Below the pieces are notes generated by a model. That model was given only the letters and a program-made list of their open reading frames with translations, did no database searches and was not told the origin of the DNA. Source: Nostoc sp. S4 (GTDB lineage Bacteria > Cyanobacteriota > Cyanobacteriia > Cyanobacteriales > Nostocaceae). Taken from it: 52,522 nucleotides of DNA. A program made the position numbers and the translations under genes. The stretch covers positions 33,132 through 85,653 of the forward strand of contig JAQYWR010000036.1 in NCBI GenBank assembly GCA_029379225.1, given 5' to 3'. Positions 16,270 through 25,737 of this stretch are shown in pieces; positions within the stretch are counted from its first letter, which is position 1, and each line of letters begins with the position of its first letter.

Positions 16270-17772
16270 ATGAAATTGCGGGAATTATTAACAGGGGTAG
16301 ATAGTGTTGAGCAATTACCTAGCCATCTAGCTTTGAAGGATGCAGAAGTTAGGGGTTTGAAGACAAATTCCCATGCTTGTGGTGTGGGAGATTTGTTTAT
16401 TGGAATGCCCGGAACGCGGGTTGATGGTGGGGAATTTTGGCCTAGTGCGATCGCATCTGGTGCTGTGGCAGCAATTATCTCTCCCCAAGCCGCACAGAAA
16501 CATCCTCCCACAGATGAAGCTGTGGTGATTAGCGCCAGTAACATCACTCAAGCTTGTGCCCAGATAGCCAGCGCTTTTTACGGTTATCCAGGGCAAAAAC
16601 TCAAGCTGGTGGGTGTAACTGGTACGAATGGCAAAACTACAACCACCCACTTAATTGAATTTCTGCTCGCCAAAGCTAATTTAGCTACGGCTTTGATGGG
16701 AACTCTCTACACTCGTTGGCCTGGTTTTGAGCAAACCGCTGCCTATACGACGCCGTTTGCGGTGGAACTGCAACAGCAGCTAGCTGAGGCTGTGAATGCT
16801 GGTAATGAGTTTGGGGTGATGGAAGTCAGTTCCCACGCTTTGGCGCAAGGTCGAGTATTGGGTTGTCAATTTGAGGTTGGGGTATTCAGTAATCTTACCC
16901 AAGACCATCTCGACTACCACAGCGATATGGAAGATTATTTTGCCGCCAAAGCCTTGTTGTTTAGCTCTGATTATCTCAAGGGACGGGCGATAATTAACGC
17001 TGATGATTCCTACGGTCAGCGCCTAATTGCCTCGTTAAATCCAGAACAAGTTTGGAGTTACAGTGTGAATGACAACAGCGCTGATTTATGGATGAGTGAC
17101 TTAAGTTACCAGCCGAATGGTGTGAGTGGAACTTTGCATACACCAAAGGGTGATGTGGCTTTTCGATCGCCTTTAGTCGGTGAATATAATTTAGAAAATC
17201 TTCTAGCAGCGGTAGGAGCAGTTTTACACTTAGGGTTAGATTTAGAATTAGTGGCATCTGTAATACCTGAATTTCCAGGAGTTCCCGGACGGATGGAACG
17301 AGTACAAATTAGCTCTAAGCAAGATATAAGCGTGATTGTAGATTATGCTCATACCCCCGATAGCTTAGAGAATTTGCTCAAAGCCGCACGTCCGTTTATA
17401 CCTGGGAAGCTGATTTGCATGTTTGGTTGTGGCGGCGATCGCGATCGCACCAAGCGCCCAAAAATGGGTAAAATTGCAGCTGAATTGGCCGATCTGGCAG
17501 TGGTGACATCAGATAATCCTCGTACTGAAAACCCAGAACGGATTTTAGAGGATATTTTGGCAGGAATTCCCCAAACAGTGCAGCCAACAGTGATTTGCGA
17601 TCGAGCGATCGCCATTCGTACCGCTATTTTACAAGCACAACCAGGTGATGGGGTATTGCTTGCTGGTAAAGGTCACGAAGACTACCAAATTCTCGGTACC
17701 GAAAAAATCCATTTTGATGACCGAGAACACGCACGCGAAGCTTTACAGGCAAGACTGAACATCCAAGGTTAA
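16270..17772 (+). CDS. murE: UDP-MurNAc-tripeptide (meso-DAP) synthetase MurE
   Basis: 500 aa, the full family length. MurE adds meso-diaminopimelate to UDP-MurNAc-L-Ala-D-Glu in peptidoglycan synthesis. The ATP-binding loop GTNGKTTTT is at residues 118-126, VSSHAL and the carbamylated-lysine region follow, and the DNPRTENP motif, which reads out meso-DAP rather than lysine, is near residue 415. GAGG at 16258-16261 is eight bases before the ATG. No other mur genes are near. Confidence 0.96.
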   Translation: MKLRELLTGVDSVEQLPSHLALKDAEVRGLKTNSHACGVGDLFIGMPGTRVDGGEFWPSAIASGAVAAIISPQAAQKHPPTDEAVVISASNITQACAQIASAFYGYPGQKLKLVGVTGTNGKTTTTHLIEFLLAKANLATALMGTLYTRWPGFEQTAAYTTPFAVELQQQLAEAVNAGNEFGVMEVSSHALAQGRVLGCQFEVGVFSNLTQDHLDYHSDMEDYFAAKALLFSSDYLKGRAIINADDSYGQRLIASLNPEQVWSYSVNDNSADLWMSDLSYQPNGVSGTLHTPKGDVAFRSPLVGEYNLENLLAAVGAVLHLGLDLELVASVIPEFPGVPGRMERVQISSKQDISVIVDYAHTPDSLENLLKAARPFIPGKLICMFGCGGDRDRTKRPKMGKIAAELADLAVVTSDNPRTENPERILEDILAGIPQTVQPTVICDRAIAIRTAILQAQPGDGVLLAGKGHEDYQILGTEKIHFDDREHAREALQARLNIQG

Positions 17773-17922
17773 TTTTAAGTAAGGTAGTACACCTATGCTA
17801 CCTTACATAGATAACATCATAGTTCATGTTTCTTTCCGTGCGGATTTTGTCAAAAATGCACGCATAAAGGTGAAAATCGAAGACAGAATTATTTGTTGCT
17901 TCATCCTTATTGTGCTTGACTC

Positions 17923-19389
17923 ATGAATGTTTCTTTGACTAAGGATCTGTCTGTTTATCAACTGGTTATGGGAGTGCAAGCGCCTCCTAAACCATTGTCC
18001 CTCAGTCCTGCTACTCTCCTATCACTGGTGAGAGCGCAAATTGACTTACTCATAGAGCAACAAATTGCAGCCACTTTATGGGTGAAGCTACCACCAGAAA
18101 AAGTTTGGCAATTAGAATTAGCTCGTTATCAATCCTCGGTGGGTACGTCTAGTCTGATATATACTTGCCAAATTGAAGATATTAACAGAGGCACAACAGA
18201 TGCGGGAGATGAGGGGGAAAGGGGAGAAAATACTCCCTTATCCCCCTCATCTTCCTCATTCCCCCATCAAATCCCCGTTTATTGGCCACCCCATAGCCAA
18301 CTGCGACGGGAAAACTTTCTAATGGTGTTGTCTGCTGAGTTTTGTAGTTTAATTTTGGCTCATCGACTACTAAAAAAACGCAAAAATCAAACATCTGAAA
18401 AAGTCAGTAGCAATAAAAATCAGCCGTTATTAATTATCACTACTGTTGAGGGGAGAATAATTCAGCAAGTATTAAATGGTATCCAACAGGCACTAACGCC
18501 ATCATCCCCAATTATATCTGCTGATTTTATTTATCCAACTGTGCCTGAACCTGCACTAATGAATCAACTGTTGGCAAAACAACTCTTGCGCCAAGATGAA
18601 ATTAATCGTCAAATCGTTTCAGTACGCACTACCAAGTTGCAACAGCAAAATCAAGAGCTACAGAACAAAGAAGAACAAAAAGATGAATACTTAAAAAATG
18701 TTTGTCAAGAACTGCGTATTCCTTTGACACACATGAAGACAGCACTCTCGTTGTTGAATTCCCCTAATCTCAAACCACCACAGCGACAACGTTATTTACA
18801 GATGTTAAATACCCAGTGCGATCGCCAAAATTCTTTAATTACTGGTTTATTGGATCTAGTGCAACTAGAACGTGATTTAGAGGGGACAACTTTAGAATCA
18901 GTGCGTCTTGGTGATATTGTGCCTGGAGTTGTCAGTACCTACCAACCTCTAGCCCAAGAAAAAGGAATTATGTTAGCTTACACCGTACCTACCGAACTTC
19001 CATCTGTTTGGTGCGTCAGTGGTGGGCTGAGGCAAATTGTGATTAATCTGCTGCACAACAGTATTAAGTTTACCCCCAATGGAGGTCAAGTATGGGTGCG
19101 TGCCCGTCTTCAAGGTGATTATGTCCAATTAGAATTTCGTGACACAGGTATTGGGATTCCCGAAAGCGAAATTCCTAAAATCTTTGACCGCTTTTATCGC
19201 GTGCGGACAACAGCAAGTGAAGATTATGGTGGTGCTGGATTGGGGTTAACAATTGTTCAACAATTGCTACTACGTTGTGGCGGTTCTATTTCTGTGAAAA
19301 GTAAACTAAATGAAGGTTCCACTTTTGTATTACAATTACCCACTGTAGGCGATCGCTCAGTAGCGAGCGCTACTGAAAATGAGTCATAA
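17923..19389 (+). CDS. Histidine-kinase-like protein, phospho-acceptor His replaced by Gln
   Basis: 488 aa. Residues 1-210 form a sensor region that resembles a DICT domain (ATLLSLVRAQIDLLIEQQ). A coiled coil follows (residues 230-258), then the HisKA helix and a full HATPase domain. At the H-box the sequence is CQELRIPLT, so Gln-262 stands where the phosphorylated His should be. The ATP-binding part looks intact: the N-box NLLHNSIKFTPNGG, G1 DTGIGIPES and G2 GGAGLGLTIV. It therefore cannot autophosphorylate in the usual way. Residues 91-118 are encoded by a G-rich/C-rich dispersed repeat inserted in frame. Convergent with the next kinase-like gene, which has the opposite defect. Confidence 0.85.
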   Translation: MNVSLTKDLSVYQLVMGVQAPPKPLSLSPATLLSLVRAQIDLLIEQQIAATLWVKLPPEKVWQLELARYQSSVGTSSLIYTCQIEDINRGTTDAGDEGERGENTPLSPSSSSFPHQIPVYWPPHSQLRRENFLMVLSAEFCSLILAHRLLKKRKNQTSEKVSSNKNQPLLIITTVEGRIIQQVLNGIQQALTPSSPIISADFIYPTVPEPALMNQLLAKQLLRQDEINRQIVSVRTTKLQQQNQELQNKEEQKDEYLKNVCQELRIPLTHMKTALSLLNSPNLKPPQRQRYLQMLNTQCDRQNSLITGLLDLVQLERDLEGTTLESVRLGDIVPGVVSTYQPLAQEKGIMLAYTVPTELPSVWCVSGGLRQIVINLLHNSIKFTPNGGQVWVRARLQGDYVQLEFRDTGIGIPESEIPKIFDRFYRVRTTASEDYGGAGLGLTIVQQLLLRCGGSISVKSKLNEGSTFVLQLPTVGDRSVASATENES

Positions 19390-19413
19390 GTTATAATTAT
19401 TCCTTGAATTAAG

Positions 19414-19472
19414 TTTGTGATGCTATACAATTTTGCTTTAGTTTAAAGTTAATTAGAAAATAGCATCACAAA
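19414..19472. terminator. 13-bp inverted repeat between the two convergent kinase genes
   Basis: TTTGTGATGCTAT (19414-19426) and ATAGCATCACAAA (19460-19472) are perfect complements with a 33-nt loop, 25 nt after the stop of the first kinase gene. It may terminate transcription from that side. The rest of the 449-base gap (19390-19838) shows no gene. Confidence 0.5.
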
Positions 19473-19838
19473 TATCATCGCAAAATTCCCCTCAACAACT
19501 AATCGGTCATTTTGTAAATTTATTGCTTCTACAGGGTCTTGTGTTACATCAGCACTTTAGCTCTGCTTTTGACTTTTGTTTGAAACAAATCCTCGCCACC
19601 AATTAAGTCTCAGATAAATTTATTTTATTCAATTAGCCGATTGATTTGTTGCCAAGATTTCTGCCAATGGTATTAGATTATTAGACAAAATTTATTTAAT
19701 CAAAATAAAATTACACGAATACGGATATCAAAACTCTTAACTCAAGTTCCTACCTTCAGGTAGAGAAGAAATTTAAAATTACTTTCATCCCAAAGCCAAA
19801 ATTGTTTGACCGATGGCAGATTGTTTGTGCTTTTGCTC

Positions 19839-21305
19839 CTAACTTTTAACTCCTAAGTTTTGCTGATTACTGCTAACTTCTAAGGGAAGGAAAATCGTTA
19901 ATATTTCCCCATAATGTGGGCGCTGACGCACAATTAGTTTGCCACCGATCGCCTGAAACAAATGTTTGGTTGCGGCCATATTCAAACTAATCGTACCTGT
20001 TTCTGGTTGGAACATCAGCAGTTGACCAAGGGCTTTGCGAATTGGTGGCGTTGTTGGTGTACGAGATTTATTTGTATCTTCGCACAAGAATTGGGGCGAT
20101 AATTGTAACTTCAGTTGATCTCCAGCTGGAATAACTTGTACTTGAATGTGGCTACCAGCAGGTAAACTGCGAGTAAAATTCTCCATCAAACCAGTGAGTA
20201 CCCGGTCTAACATACTGGGATTGCTAACCACAGTTGGCAGTTGTTGGGGTAAAACAACATTCAAAGTTAAATTCCGCCGCTGTGCTGCTTGTTCCCAACG
20301 GGGAATGCTTTGTTGCAACACTCGATCTAAACACATCGGCGTGAGTTGAGTTTTTGAGGATTTTACTGAGGTAGCAGTTTCCAGTTCTGCTGCTTTAAAC
20401 AGTAATTCCATACGGTCAATTTGCTCGCTACACTCACGATCGATAATTTGTAAGCGATCGACTACACTTGGGGCTAAATCTCGCCGCTTCAACAGTAGAC
20501 GCGTCATGGTGCGAATAGTTGTCAAAGGTGTACGAACTTCGTGGGCAAAGGCCTGGAGTAATTCAACATCGGGATTGTGGATTGGGCATGAGTTATTTTC
20601 TGTATCCTCCTTGTTGTTACTGCCTAGTAAAGAGTCCTTAGTTTCTTCTAGTTCTGTTAATTCCTGAAGCAACAGCTGACTAAACTCAACCACGATCCGA
20701 GAATCTAAGACTACTGGAGAATACTCTTGTACTAATGCATCCAGTTGGGTAAACAATTCTGCATCGTTAAGTATTACCCGCGCTCCTAGCGATCGCCAAG
20801 CTTGCTGTACTACTTCTGGTTCAAAAGAAAATGAAAAGGTTTTTTTACCGTTGTTATGTGTTGCTAAAACTAATACTAATGTAAATTTATCTGTAAAAAC
20901 TAAGCAAAACTGTTCTGCCGCCAGTGGGTCGGCAGGTAGTAAGGGAAGTACCGATTCACGAGCAGCGATTTCATCATCATCAGGTGCGTTGGTGTAGCCT
21001 GCCGCAGGCATCGCATCTGGCATCTGAAATGGCATCAGCGCCAAAGGGTTAAATGGTTTTCCACTAAAAGTTACTGTTTGTAAGCTTTGAGTCAATTTTG
21101 GCTGACTAAATAAGGGCGCTGGTGCAGCTAAAACTAATCCTTGGGTTGTGTCACCTGAAACAGTTGCTAAAGTATTCAATAGTAACTGTTGTGTTGCTGC
21201 GAGGCTGACACGCCACTGGCGCTCCGCTTTTGCTGGTGATTCAGCCACACTTGATTGATTTTGTGCCAAGATTTCCAAAAGACTTGGCAATATCCATTGG
21301 TACAC
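19839..21305 (-). CDS. Histidine-kinase-like protein with intact H-box but degenerate ATPase
   Basis: 488 aa. An unrecognised N-terminal sensor region (residues 1-245) with no membrane segments is followed by a HisKA domain with a normal H-box, AFAHEVRTPLTTIRT, phospho-acceptor His-255. The C-terminal HATPase-like part keeps an N-box remnant (GLMENFTRSLP), but the G1 DxGxG motif is missing (LQLSPQFLCEDTN) and G2 reads GTISLNMAATKHL instead of GxGLGL. It is thus unlikely to bind or hydrolyse ATP well. Residues 97-106 are encoded by a dispersed repeat inserted in frame. It faces the kinase with the complementary defect. Confidence 0.83.
   Translation of the reverse strand: MYQWILPSLLEILAQNQSSVAESPAKAERQWRVSLAATQQLLLNTLATVSGDTTQGLVLAAPAPLFSQPKLTQSLQTVTFSGKPFNPLALMPFQMPDAMPAAGYTNAPDDDEIAARESVLPLLPADPLAAEQFCLVFTDKFTLVLVLATHNNGKKTFSFSFEPEVVQQAWRSLGARVILNDAELFTQLDALVQEYSPVVLDSRIVVEFSQLLLQELTELEETKDSLLGSNNKEDTENNSCPIHNPDVELLQAFAHEVRTPLTTIRTMTRLLLKRRDLAPSVVDRLQIIDRECSEQIDRMELLFKAAELETATSVKSSKTQLTPMCLDRVLQQSIPRWEQAAQRRNLTLNVVLPQQLPTVVSNPSMLDRVLTGLMENFTRSLPAGSHIQVQVIPAGDQLKLQLSPQFLCEDTNKSRTPTTPPIRKALGQLLMFQPETGTISLNMAATKHLFQAIGGKLIVRQRPHYGEILTIFLPLEVSSNQQNLGVKS
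20991..21017. repeat. Dispersed repeat inside a coding sequence
   Basis: GTGTAGCCTGCCGCAGGCAT and neighbouring bases match the type of GC-rich palindromic repeat common in Nostoc intergenic DNA. Here it lies in frame in the second kinase gene and encodes about MPAAGYT, adding residues without breaking the frame. Confidence 0.55.
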
Positions 21306-21672
21306 AGGTTTTCACCCCTTAATTCCAGAGCGACTAACAGCGTCTAAAGTAGACATCTCACTACTACTTAAGAGGTTATAGTCATTTGTGTACTGGTGAC
21401 AGTCGTAGAACCGAACAATTTGGGTGCAATTTCCCCTGTCTATTAGTTATTTAGTACTTGACGCATTCGATTGACTCAAAATTGCTAGGTAAGAGTCAAT
21501 ACGCTTCTCATCTAAATGGATTAGACATCTACCTTTGTTATCCAAGAAAAATTTATATAAGCATAAATTATAGTTTAATTACTCATTGATTAGCGATCGC
21601 TTTTATAACTAGCCAGACTGCGATCGCCTAATTTTTCAGTAGATTAGCAATAGACTATCTCAAGAACACTTT
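21306..21672. other. Intergenic region between divergent genes
   Basis: 367 bases between the minus-strand kinase and the plus-strand NAD(P)-binding gene. Two HIP1-type GCGATCGC octamers lie at about 21593 and 21620. Promoters for both genes should be here. No gene or clear operator is visible. Confidence 0.5.
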
Positions 21673-22494
21673 ATGACTTCTTTGCAAACGTCAGCTGAGG
21701 ATTTGGTGCTAGTTGCTGGTGGTACTGGTGGAGTAGGGCAACTAGTGGTAGGCAAGCTGTTGGAAAAGGGTTTCAGGGTTCGTGTTCTCACACGCAATGC
21801 CACAAAAGCCCAACAGATGTTTAATCAGCAGGTGGAAATTGTCGTTGGTGATACTCGCCAGCCAGCTACACTTCCAACGGCAACATCAAATGTCACCCAG
21901 ATTATATGTTGTACTGGAACTACAGCCTTTCCCTCTGCTAGATGGGAGTTTGAGCAATCGCCGAACTTGATTGAATGGGGTTTAATTTTTCTTAACCCCC
22001 AATCTAGTCAAACAAAGGCGAAGAATAGTCCAGCAAAAATTGATGCCCAAGGTATAAGCAACCTTGTAGCAGCAGCACCTCAGAATTTGCAGCGATTCGT
22101 TTTCGTCTCCTCTTGCGGAATTCTCCGTAAAGACCGATTTCCTTTTAGCGTTCTCAATGCATTCGGTGTATTAGATGCCAAACACAAAGGTGAGCAATCT
22201 ATCATTAACTCAGGATTACCCTACACTATTATCCGCCCAGGACGCCTGATTGACGGGCCTTATACTTCATACGACCTCAACACCCTCCTGAGGGCAAAAA
22301 CAGGGGGTAAATACGGAGTGGTGCTTGGTACAGGCGATACACTTTCAGGGGATGCTAGCCGGATTGATGTAGCAAACGCTTGTGTAGAATGTCTTTTTTA
22401 CTCAAGTAGTTCTAAGAAAATTTTTGAAATAATCAATAAGGGACAAAGGCCGCCTGCGATCGACTGGGAAAGTCTTTTTTCTGGGCTTGAGTGA
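21673..22494 (+). CDS. NAD(P)-binding SDR-like protein (NmrA/Ycf39 type)
   Basis: 273 aa, atypical short-chain dehydrogenase. The dinucleotide-binding motif is VLVAGGTGGVGQLVVGKLL with residues VRVLTRN at the end of beta-2, typical for NADP(H). VVGDTRQP and FVFVSSCGIL follow, and YTIIRPGRLIDGPYT is the usual late block. The canonical YxxxK dyad is not evident, as in NmrA, Ycf39 and Tic62-like proteins, which often bind cofactor for regulatory or assembly roles. The substrate is unknown. The gene runs toward dnaK, 472 nt away, with repeats between. Confidence 0.82.
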   Translation: MTSLQTSAEDLVLVAGGTGGVGQLVVGKLLEKGFRVRVLTRNATKAQQMFNQQVEIVVGDTRQPATLPTATSNVTQIICCTGTTAFPSARWEFEQSPNLIEWGLIFLNPQSSQTKAKNSPAKIDAQGISNLVAAAPQNLQRFVFVSSCGILRKDRFPFSVLNAFGVLDAKHKGEQSIINSGLPYTIIRPGRLIDGPYTSYDLNTLLRAKTGGKYGVVLGTGDTLSGDASRIDVANACVECLFYSSSSKKIFEIINKGQRPPAIDWESLFSGLE

Positions 22495-22966
22495 GTAGGG
22501 AGTGTGGGGAGTGTGGGGAGTGTGGGGAGATGGGGAGGTGGGGGATGAGGGAAAAATAACTAACTACCCAATGACAAATGACAAATGACAAAGAACCAAT
22601 GACATCTTTAATTTGTTACCTCTAAAGACGGCAAACACCACTCAGACTTTACGGTTCACCCTAATTACTGAAAGTATTAATTCTCATACATTAGACAGAG
22701 TGAAAGCAAATCAATCCATGAATCAACTTAAAAACTATTGAATTAGTTTGACCGTCCCACCCAAGGTTCGGGAAACTACCCTTCATGGACTGCCTAGCAC
22801 TGAAGCTCTCAATATATATATCAGCATAGTCTGGAGTTTTGACCCTCCCAGAAGCCAAATTAAGGTATTAATGCTGAAATGGCTGATTTATTGACCTGTT
22901 GGTTCAAAATTTAGTCCTTTATATTCTCATTCATTCATTTGTAGTTATACGGAGCCAGCACCTAAA
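22495..22966 (+). other. 472-base region upstream of dnaK
   Basis: The first 100 bases are repeats: GTGTGGGGA three times (22500-22530), then TGACAAA units near 22570-22592. The remaining 350 bases hold no gene and should contain the dnaK promoter and leader. I see no CIRCE inverted repeat. Confidence 0.5.
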
Positions 22967-24868
22967 ATGGCAAAAGTAGTTGGAATTGACTTAGGTACAA
23001 CGAACTCCTGCGTGGCAGTAATGGAAGGTGGTAAACCCACAGTTATTGCTAATGCAGAAGGTTTTCGGACAACACCATCAGTAGTTGCGTTTGCAAAAAA
23101 TGGCGATCGCTTGGTTGGTCAAATAGCCAAACGTCAAGCGGTGATGAACCCCGAAAATACGTTTTACTCTGTCAAGCGCTTTATTGGACGCCGCTTTGAC
23201 GAAGTTACCAAGGAGACTACTGAAGTTTCTTACAAAGTCCTGAGTAGCGGCGGCAATGTCAAGCTAGACTCTCCAGGCGCTGGTAAGCAATTTGCTCCAG
23301 AAGAAATTTCTGCACAAGTTCTCCGCAAACTGGTTGAAGACGCTAGCAAATACTTGGGTGAAACTGTAACCCAAGCTGTAATCACTGTTCCAGCATACTT
23401 CAATGACTCCCAACGGCAAGCAACGAAAGACGCTGGGAAAATTGCAGGTATTGAAGTTCTACGGATTATCAACGAACCTACAGCCGCTTCTCTGGCATAC
23501 GGGTTTGATAAAAAGAGCAACGAAACAATTCTGGTATTTGACCTTGGTGGTGGTACTTTCGACGTATCCGTGCTGGAAGTTGGCGATGGAGTTTTTGAAG
23601 TGTTAGCCACATCCGGTGATACCCACCTTGGTGGTGACGACTTTGATAAGAAAATAGTTGACTTCTTAGCTGAAAAGTTCAAGAAAGACGAAGGCATCGA
23701 CCTACGCAAAGATAAACAAGCTTTACAACGTTTGACTGAAGCCGCAGAGAAAGCGAAAATTGAACTTTCTAGCGTTACCCAAGCAGAAATCAATTTACCA
23801 TTTATCACCGCTACTCAGGACGGTCCTAAGCACCTGGATACAACCCTGACCCGCGCTAAATTTGAAGAACTTTGCTCTGACTTAATCGACCGTTGCCGTG
23901 TCCCTGTGGAAAATGCTCTTCGGGATGCCAAGTTAAGCAAAAACGATATTGATGAAGTGGTCTTAGTTGGTGGTTCTACCCGGATTCCCGCAGTCCAACA
24001 AATTGTCAAGCAGGTATTGGGTAAAGAACCTAACCAAAGTGTTAACCCTGATGAAGTTGTGGCAGTTGGTGCTGCAATTCAAGCTGGGGTCTTGGCTGGT
24101 GATGTTACTGGCATCTTGCTGTTAGATGTGACACCGCTATCTTTGGGTGTTGAAACATTGGGCGGCGTGATGACCAAAATTATCCCCCGCAACACTACAA
24201 TTCCCACCAAGAAATCTGAAGTGTTCTCCACCGCTGTGGATGGTCAAACCAACGTAGAAATTCACGTCCTCCAAGGTGAGCGCGAATTCTCTAATGATAA
24301 CAAGAGCTTAGGAACCTTCCGCCTCGATGGCATTCCTCCTGCACCACGTGGTGTTCCCCAAATTGAAGTCGTGTTCGACATTGATGCTAACGGCATCCTC
24401 AACGTCACCGCTAAGGACAAAGGTACTGGTAAAGAACAGTCCATCAGTATAACCGGCGCTTCTACCCTAGATAAAACTGACGTTGACCGGATGGTGAGAG
24501 AAGCTGAACAAAATGCCTCAACTGACAAGGAACGGCGTGAAAAGATCGAACGCAAGAACCAAGCCGACTCCTTGGCATACCAAGCCGAGAAACAGCTACA
24601 AGAATTGGGTGATAAAGTTCCTGCTGCTGACAAGACCAAAGTCGAAGGTTTAGTAAAAGAACTGCGGGAAGCAATTGCTAAAGATGACGACGAGCAAATC
24701 AAGAAGCTGACCCCAGAATTGCAACAAGCATTATTCGCCGTAGGTAGCAACATCTATCAACAAGCTGGTGGCGGTGCTGCACCTGGTGCTGAACCTCAAG
24801 ATGGCAGTTCCTCCTCTGCTGGCACCGGTGATGATGTGATTGATGCTGATTTTACAGAAAGCAAATAA
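22967..24868 (+). CDS. dnaK: Hsp70 chaperone DnaK
   Basis: 633 aa, the complete Hsp70 length. The ATPase phosphate-1 loop is VVGIDLGTTNSCVAV, with phosphate-2 LVFDLGGGTFDVSVLE and adenosine motif VVLVGGSTRIPAVQQ. The linker DVTPLSLGVETLGGV leads into the substrate-binding domain and lid. The C-terminal tail ends DDVIDADFTESK, as in bacterial DnaK that works with DnaJ and GrpE. It is monocistronic, with a terminator directly after it. Cyanobacteria carry several dnaK genes; the complete canonical C-terminus suggests the housekeeping type, but I cannot decide which paralog. Confidence 0.98.
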   Translation: MAKVVGIDLGTTNSCVAVMEGGKPTVIANAEGFRTTPSVVAFAKNGDRLVGQIAKRQAVMNPENTFYSVKRFIGRRFDEVTKETTEVSYKVLSSGGNVKLDSPGAGKQFAPEEISAQVLRKLVEDASKYLGETVTQAVITVPAYFNDSQRQATKDAGKIAGIEVLRIINEPTAASLAYGFDKKSNETILVFDLGGGTFDVSVLEVGDGVFEVLATSGDTHLGGDDFDKKIVDFLAEKFKKDEGIDLRKDKQALQRLTEAAEKAKIELSSVTQAEINLPFITATQDGPKHLDTTLTRAKFEELCSDLIDRCRVPVENALRDAKLSKNDIDEVVLVGGSTRIPAVQQIVKQVLGKEPNQSVNPDEVVAVGAAIQAGVLAGDVTGILLLDVTPLSLGVETLGGVMTKIIPRNTTIPTKKSEVFSTAVDGQTNVEIHVLQGEREFSNDNKSLGTFRLDGIPPAPRGVPQIEVVFDIDANGILNVTAKDKGTGKEQSISITGASTLDKTDVDRMVREAEQNASTDKERREKIERKNQADSLAYQAEKQLQELGDKVPAADKTKVEGLVKELREAIAKDDDEQIKKLTPELQQALFAVGSNIYQQAGGGAAPGAEPQDGSSSSAGTGDDVIDADFTESK

Positions 24869-24914
24869 TTTCCCTATTTCTTTGCGGAAGATTATCTTGT
24901 CCCACTTCATATTG

Positions 24915-24948
24915 CCCATCCAAGCTTCGGCTTGGGTGGGATTTTTTT
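24915..24948 (+). terminator. Rho-independent terminator of dnaK
   Basis: CCCATCCAAGC (24915-24925), loop TTCG, GCTTGGGTGGG (24930-24940) make an 11-bp stem with a stable UUCG-type loop, followed by A and seven T. Textbook intrinsic terminator, 46 nt after the dnaK stop. Confidence 0.92.
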
Positions 24949-25024
24949 AAGTTAAGAGTTACGAGTCAGAAATAATATTACTAGGGACTGACAAATACAA
25001 AATATCCCTTTGTTCACAGTCATG

Positions 25025-25054
25025 CCTTGCTGTTAATTAACAGTAGGGTTTTTT
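25025..25054 (+). terminator. Second intrinsic terminator downstream of dnaK
   Basis: CCTTGCTGTT, loop AATT, AACAGTAGGG form a 10-bp stem with two or three G-T pairs, followed by six T. It follows the dnaK terminator by about 80 nt, with no ORF between them. It could be a back-up terminator or the 3' end of a small RNA starting near 24950. Confidence 0.75.
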
Positions 25055-25232
25055 ATTGGAATAATTTATCTGATTAGATGTTTTAAATCTTTTAACTACT
25101 TGTTACACAAATCTAAAAATTGAACTAATTTATTATTTTTTTGTCAAAGCTGCATAAAAAACAAAATTTTGGATGATAAGACTATACAAGCAAAAAGTTA
25201 AAGTTCTATTACTGAAATTAAGGAAAACAGAA

Positions 25233-25409
25233 ATGAAACTATCAGAAAATACTTATGTAACTCGACTTCCGAAACAGCTAATTGAATTCTCTAATACTTC
25301 TGAAGCTACCAATTTTAAACCCACTCAACCAAAATTAACAATGACTTGGGTACAAGAATTGCACGAAGGACGCCAGAGTATGGTTGCAAAATGGATAGTT
25401 AGCAAATAG
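25233..25409 (+). CDS. Small hypothetical protein
   Basis: 58 aa from the ATG at 25233; a longer reading frame starts at 25173, but AAGGAAAA about seven bases before 25233 favours the shorter form. The protein (MKLSENTYVTRLPKQLIEF, ending VAKWIVSK) is basic, soluble and without known motifs. I do not recognise the family. Confidence 0.55.
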   Translation: MKLSENTYVTRLPKQLIEFSNTSEATNFKPTQPKLTMTWVQELHEGRQSMVAKWIVSK

Positions 25410-25479
25410 GATGTCACTAAACTTGCTACTGACCGTTTATACATTCTGCATATCAAATAATTTGTAGAATAAACTACTA

Positions 25480-25506
25480 TAGGGTAGCACAGATAGCGCT
25501 ACCCTA
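25480..25506. terminator. Hairpin after the small gene
   Basis: TAGGGTAGC (25480-25488) and GCTACCCTA (25498-25506) form a 9-bp stem with a 9-nt loop. No T-run follows. The rest of the 25410-25737 gap is AT-rich without a gene. Confidence 0.5.
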
Positions 25507-25737
25507 GTTATCTTCAGGAAGTTATCAAAAAAACTTACATATATAATAAATACTATTTACATATGTATCTCACCAAAGATTACACTGGCAATTTTTAGTA
25601 AAGTATTCAAAATCGCTATCCGATCTCAAATTATTTGATAAATTGCTAATTATATCAATAAAATAAGGTGGAACAAATTTCTCTAAACATGTATATTATC
25701 TGATATCCATACCAGAGTCAATTAAACAATTTAGAAA

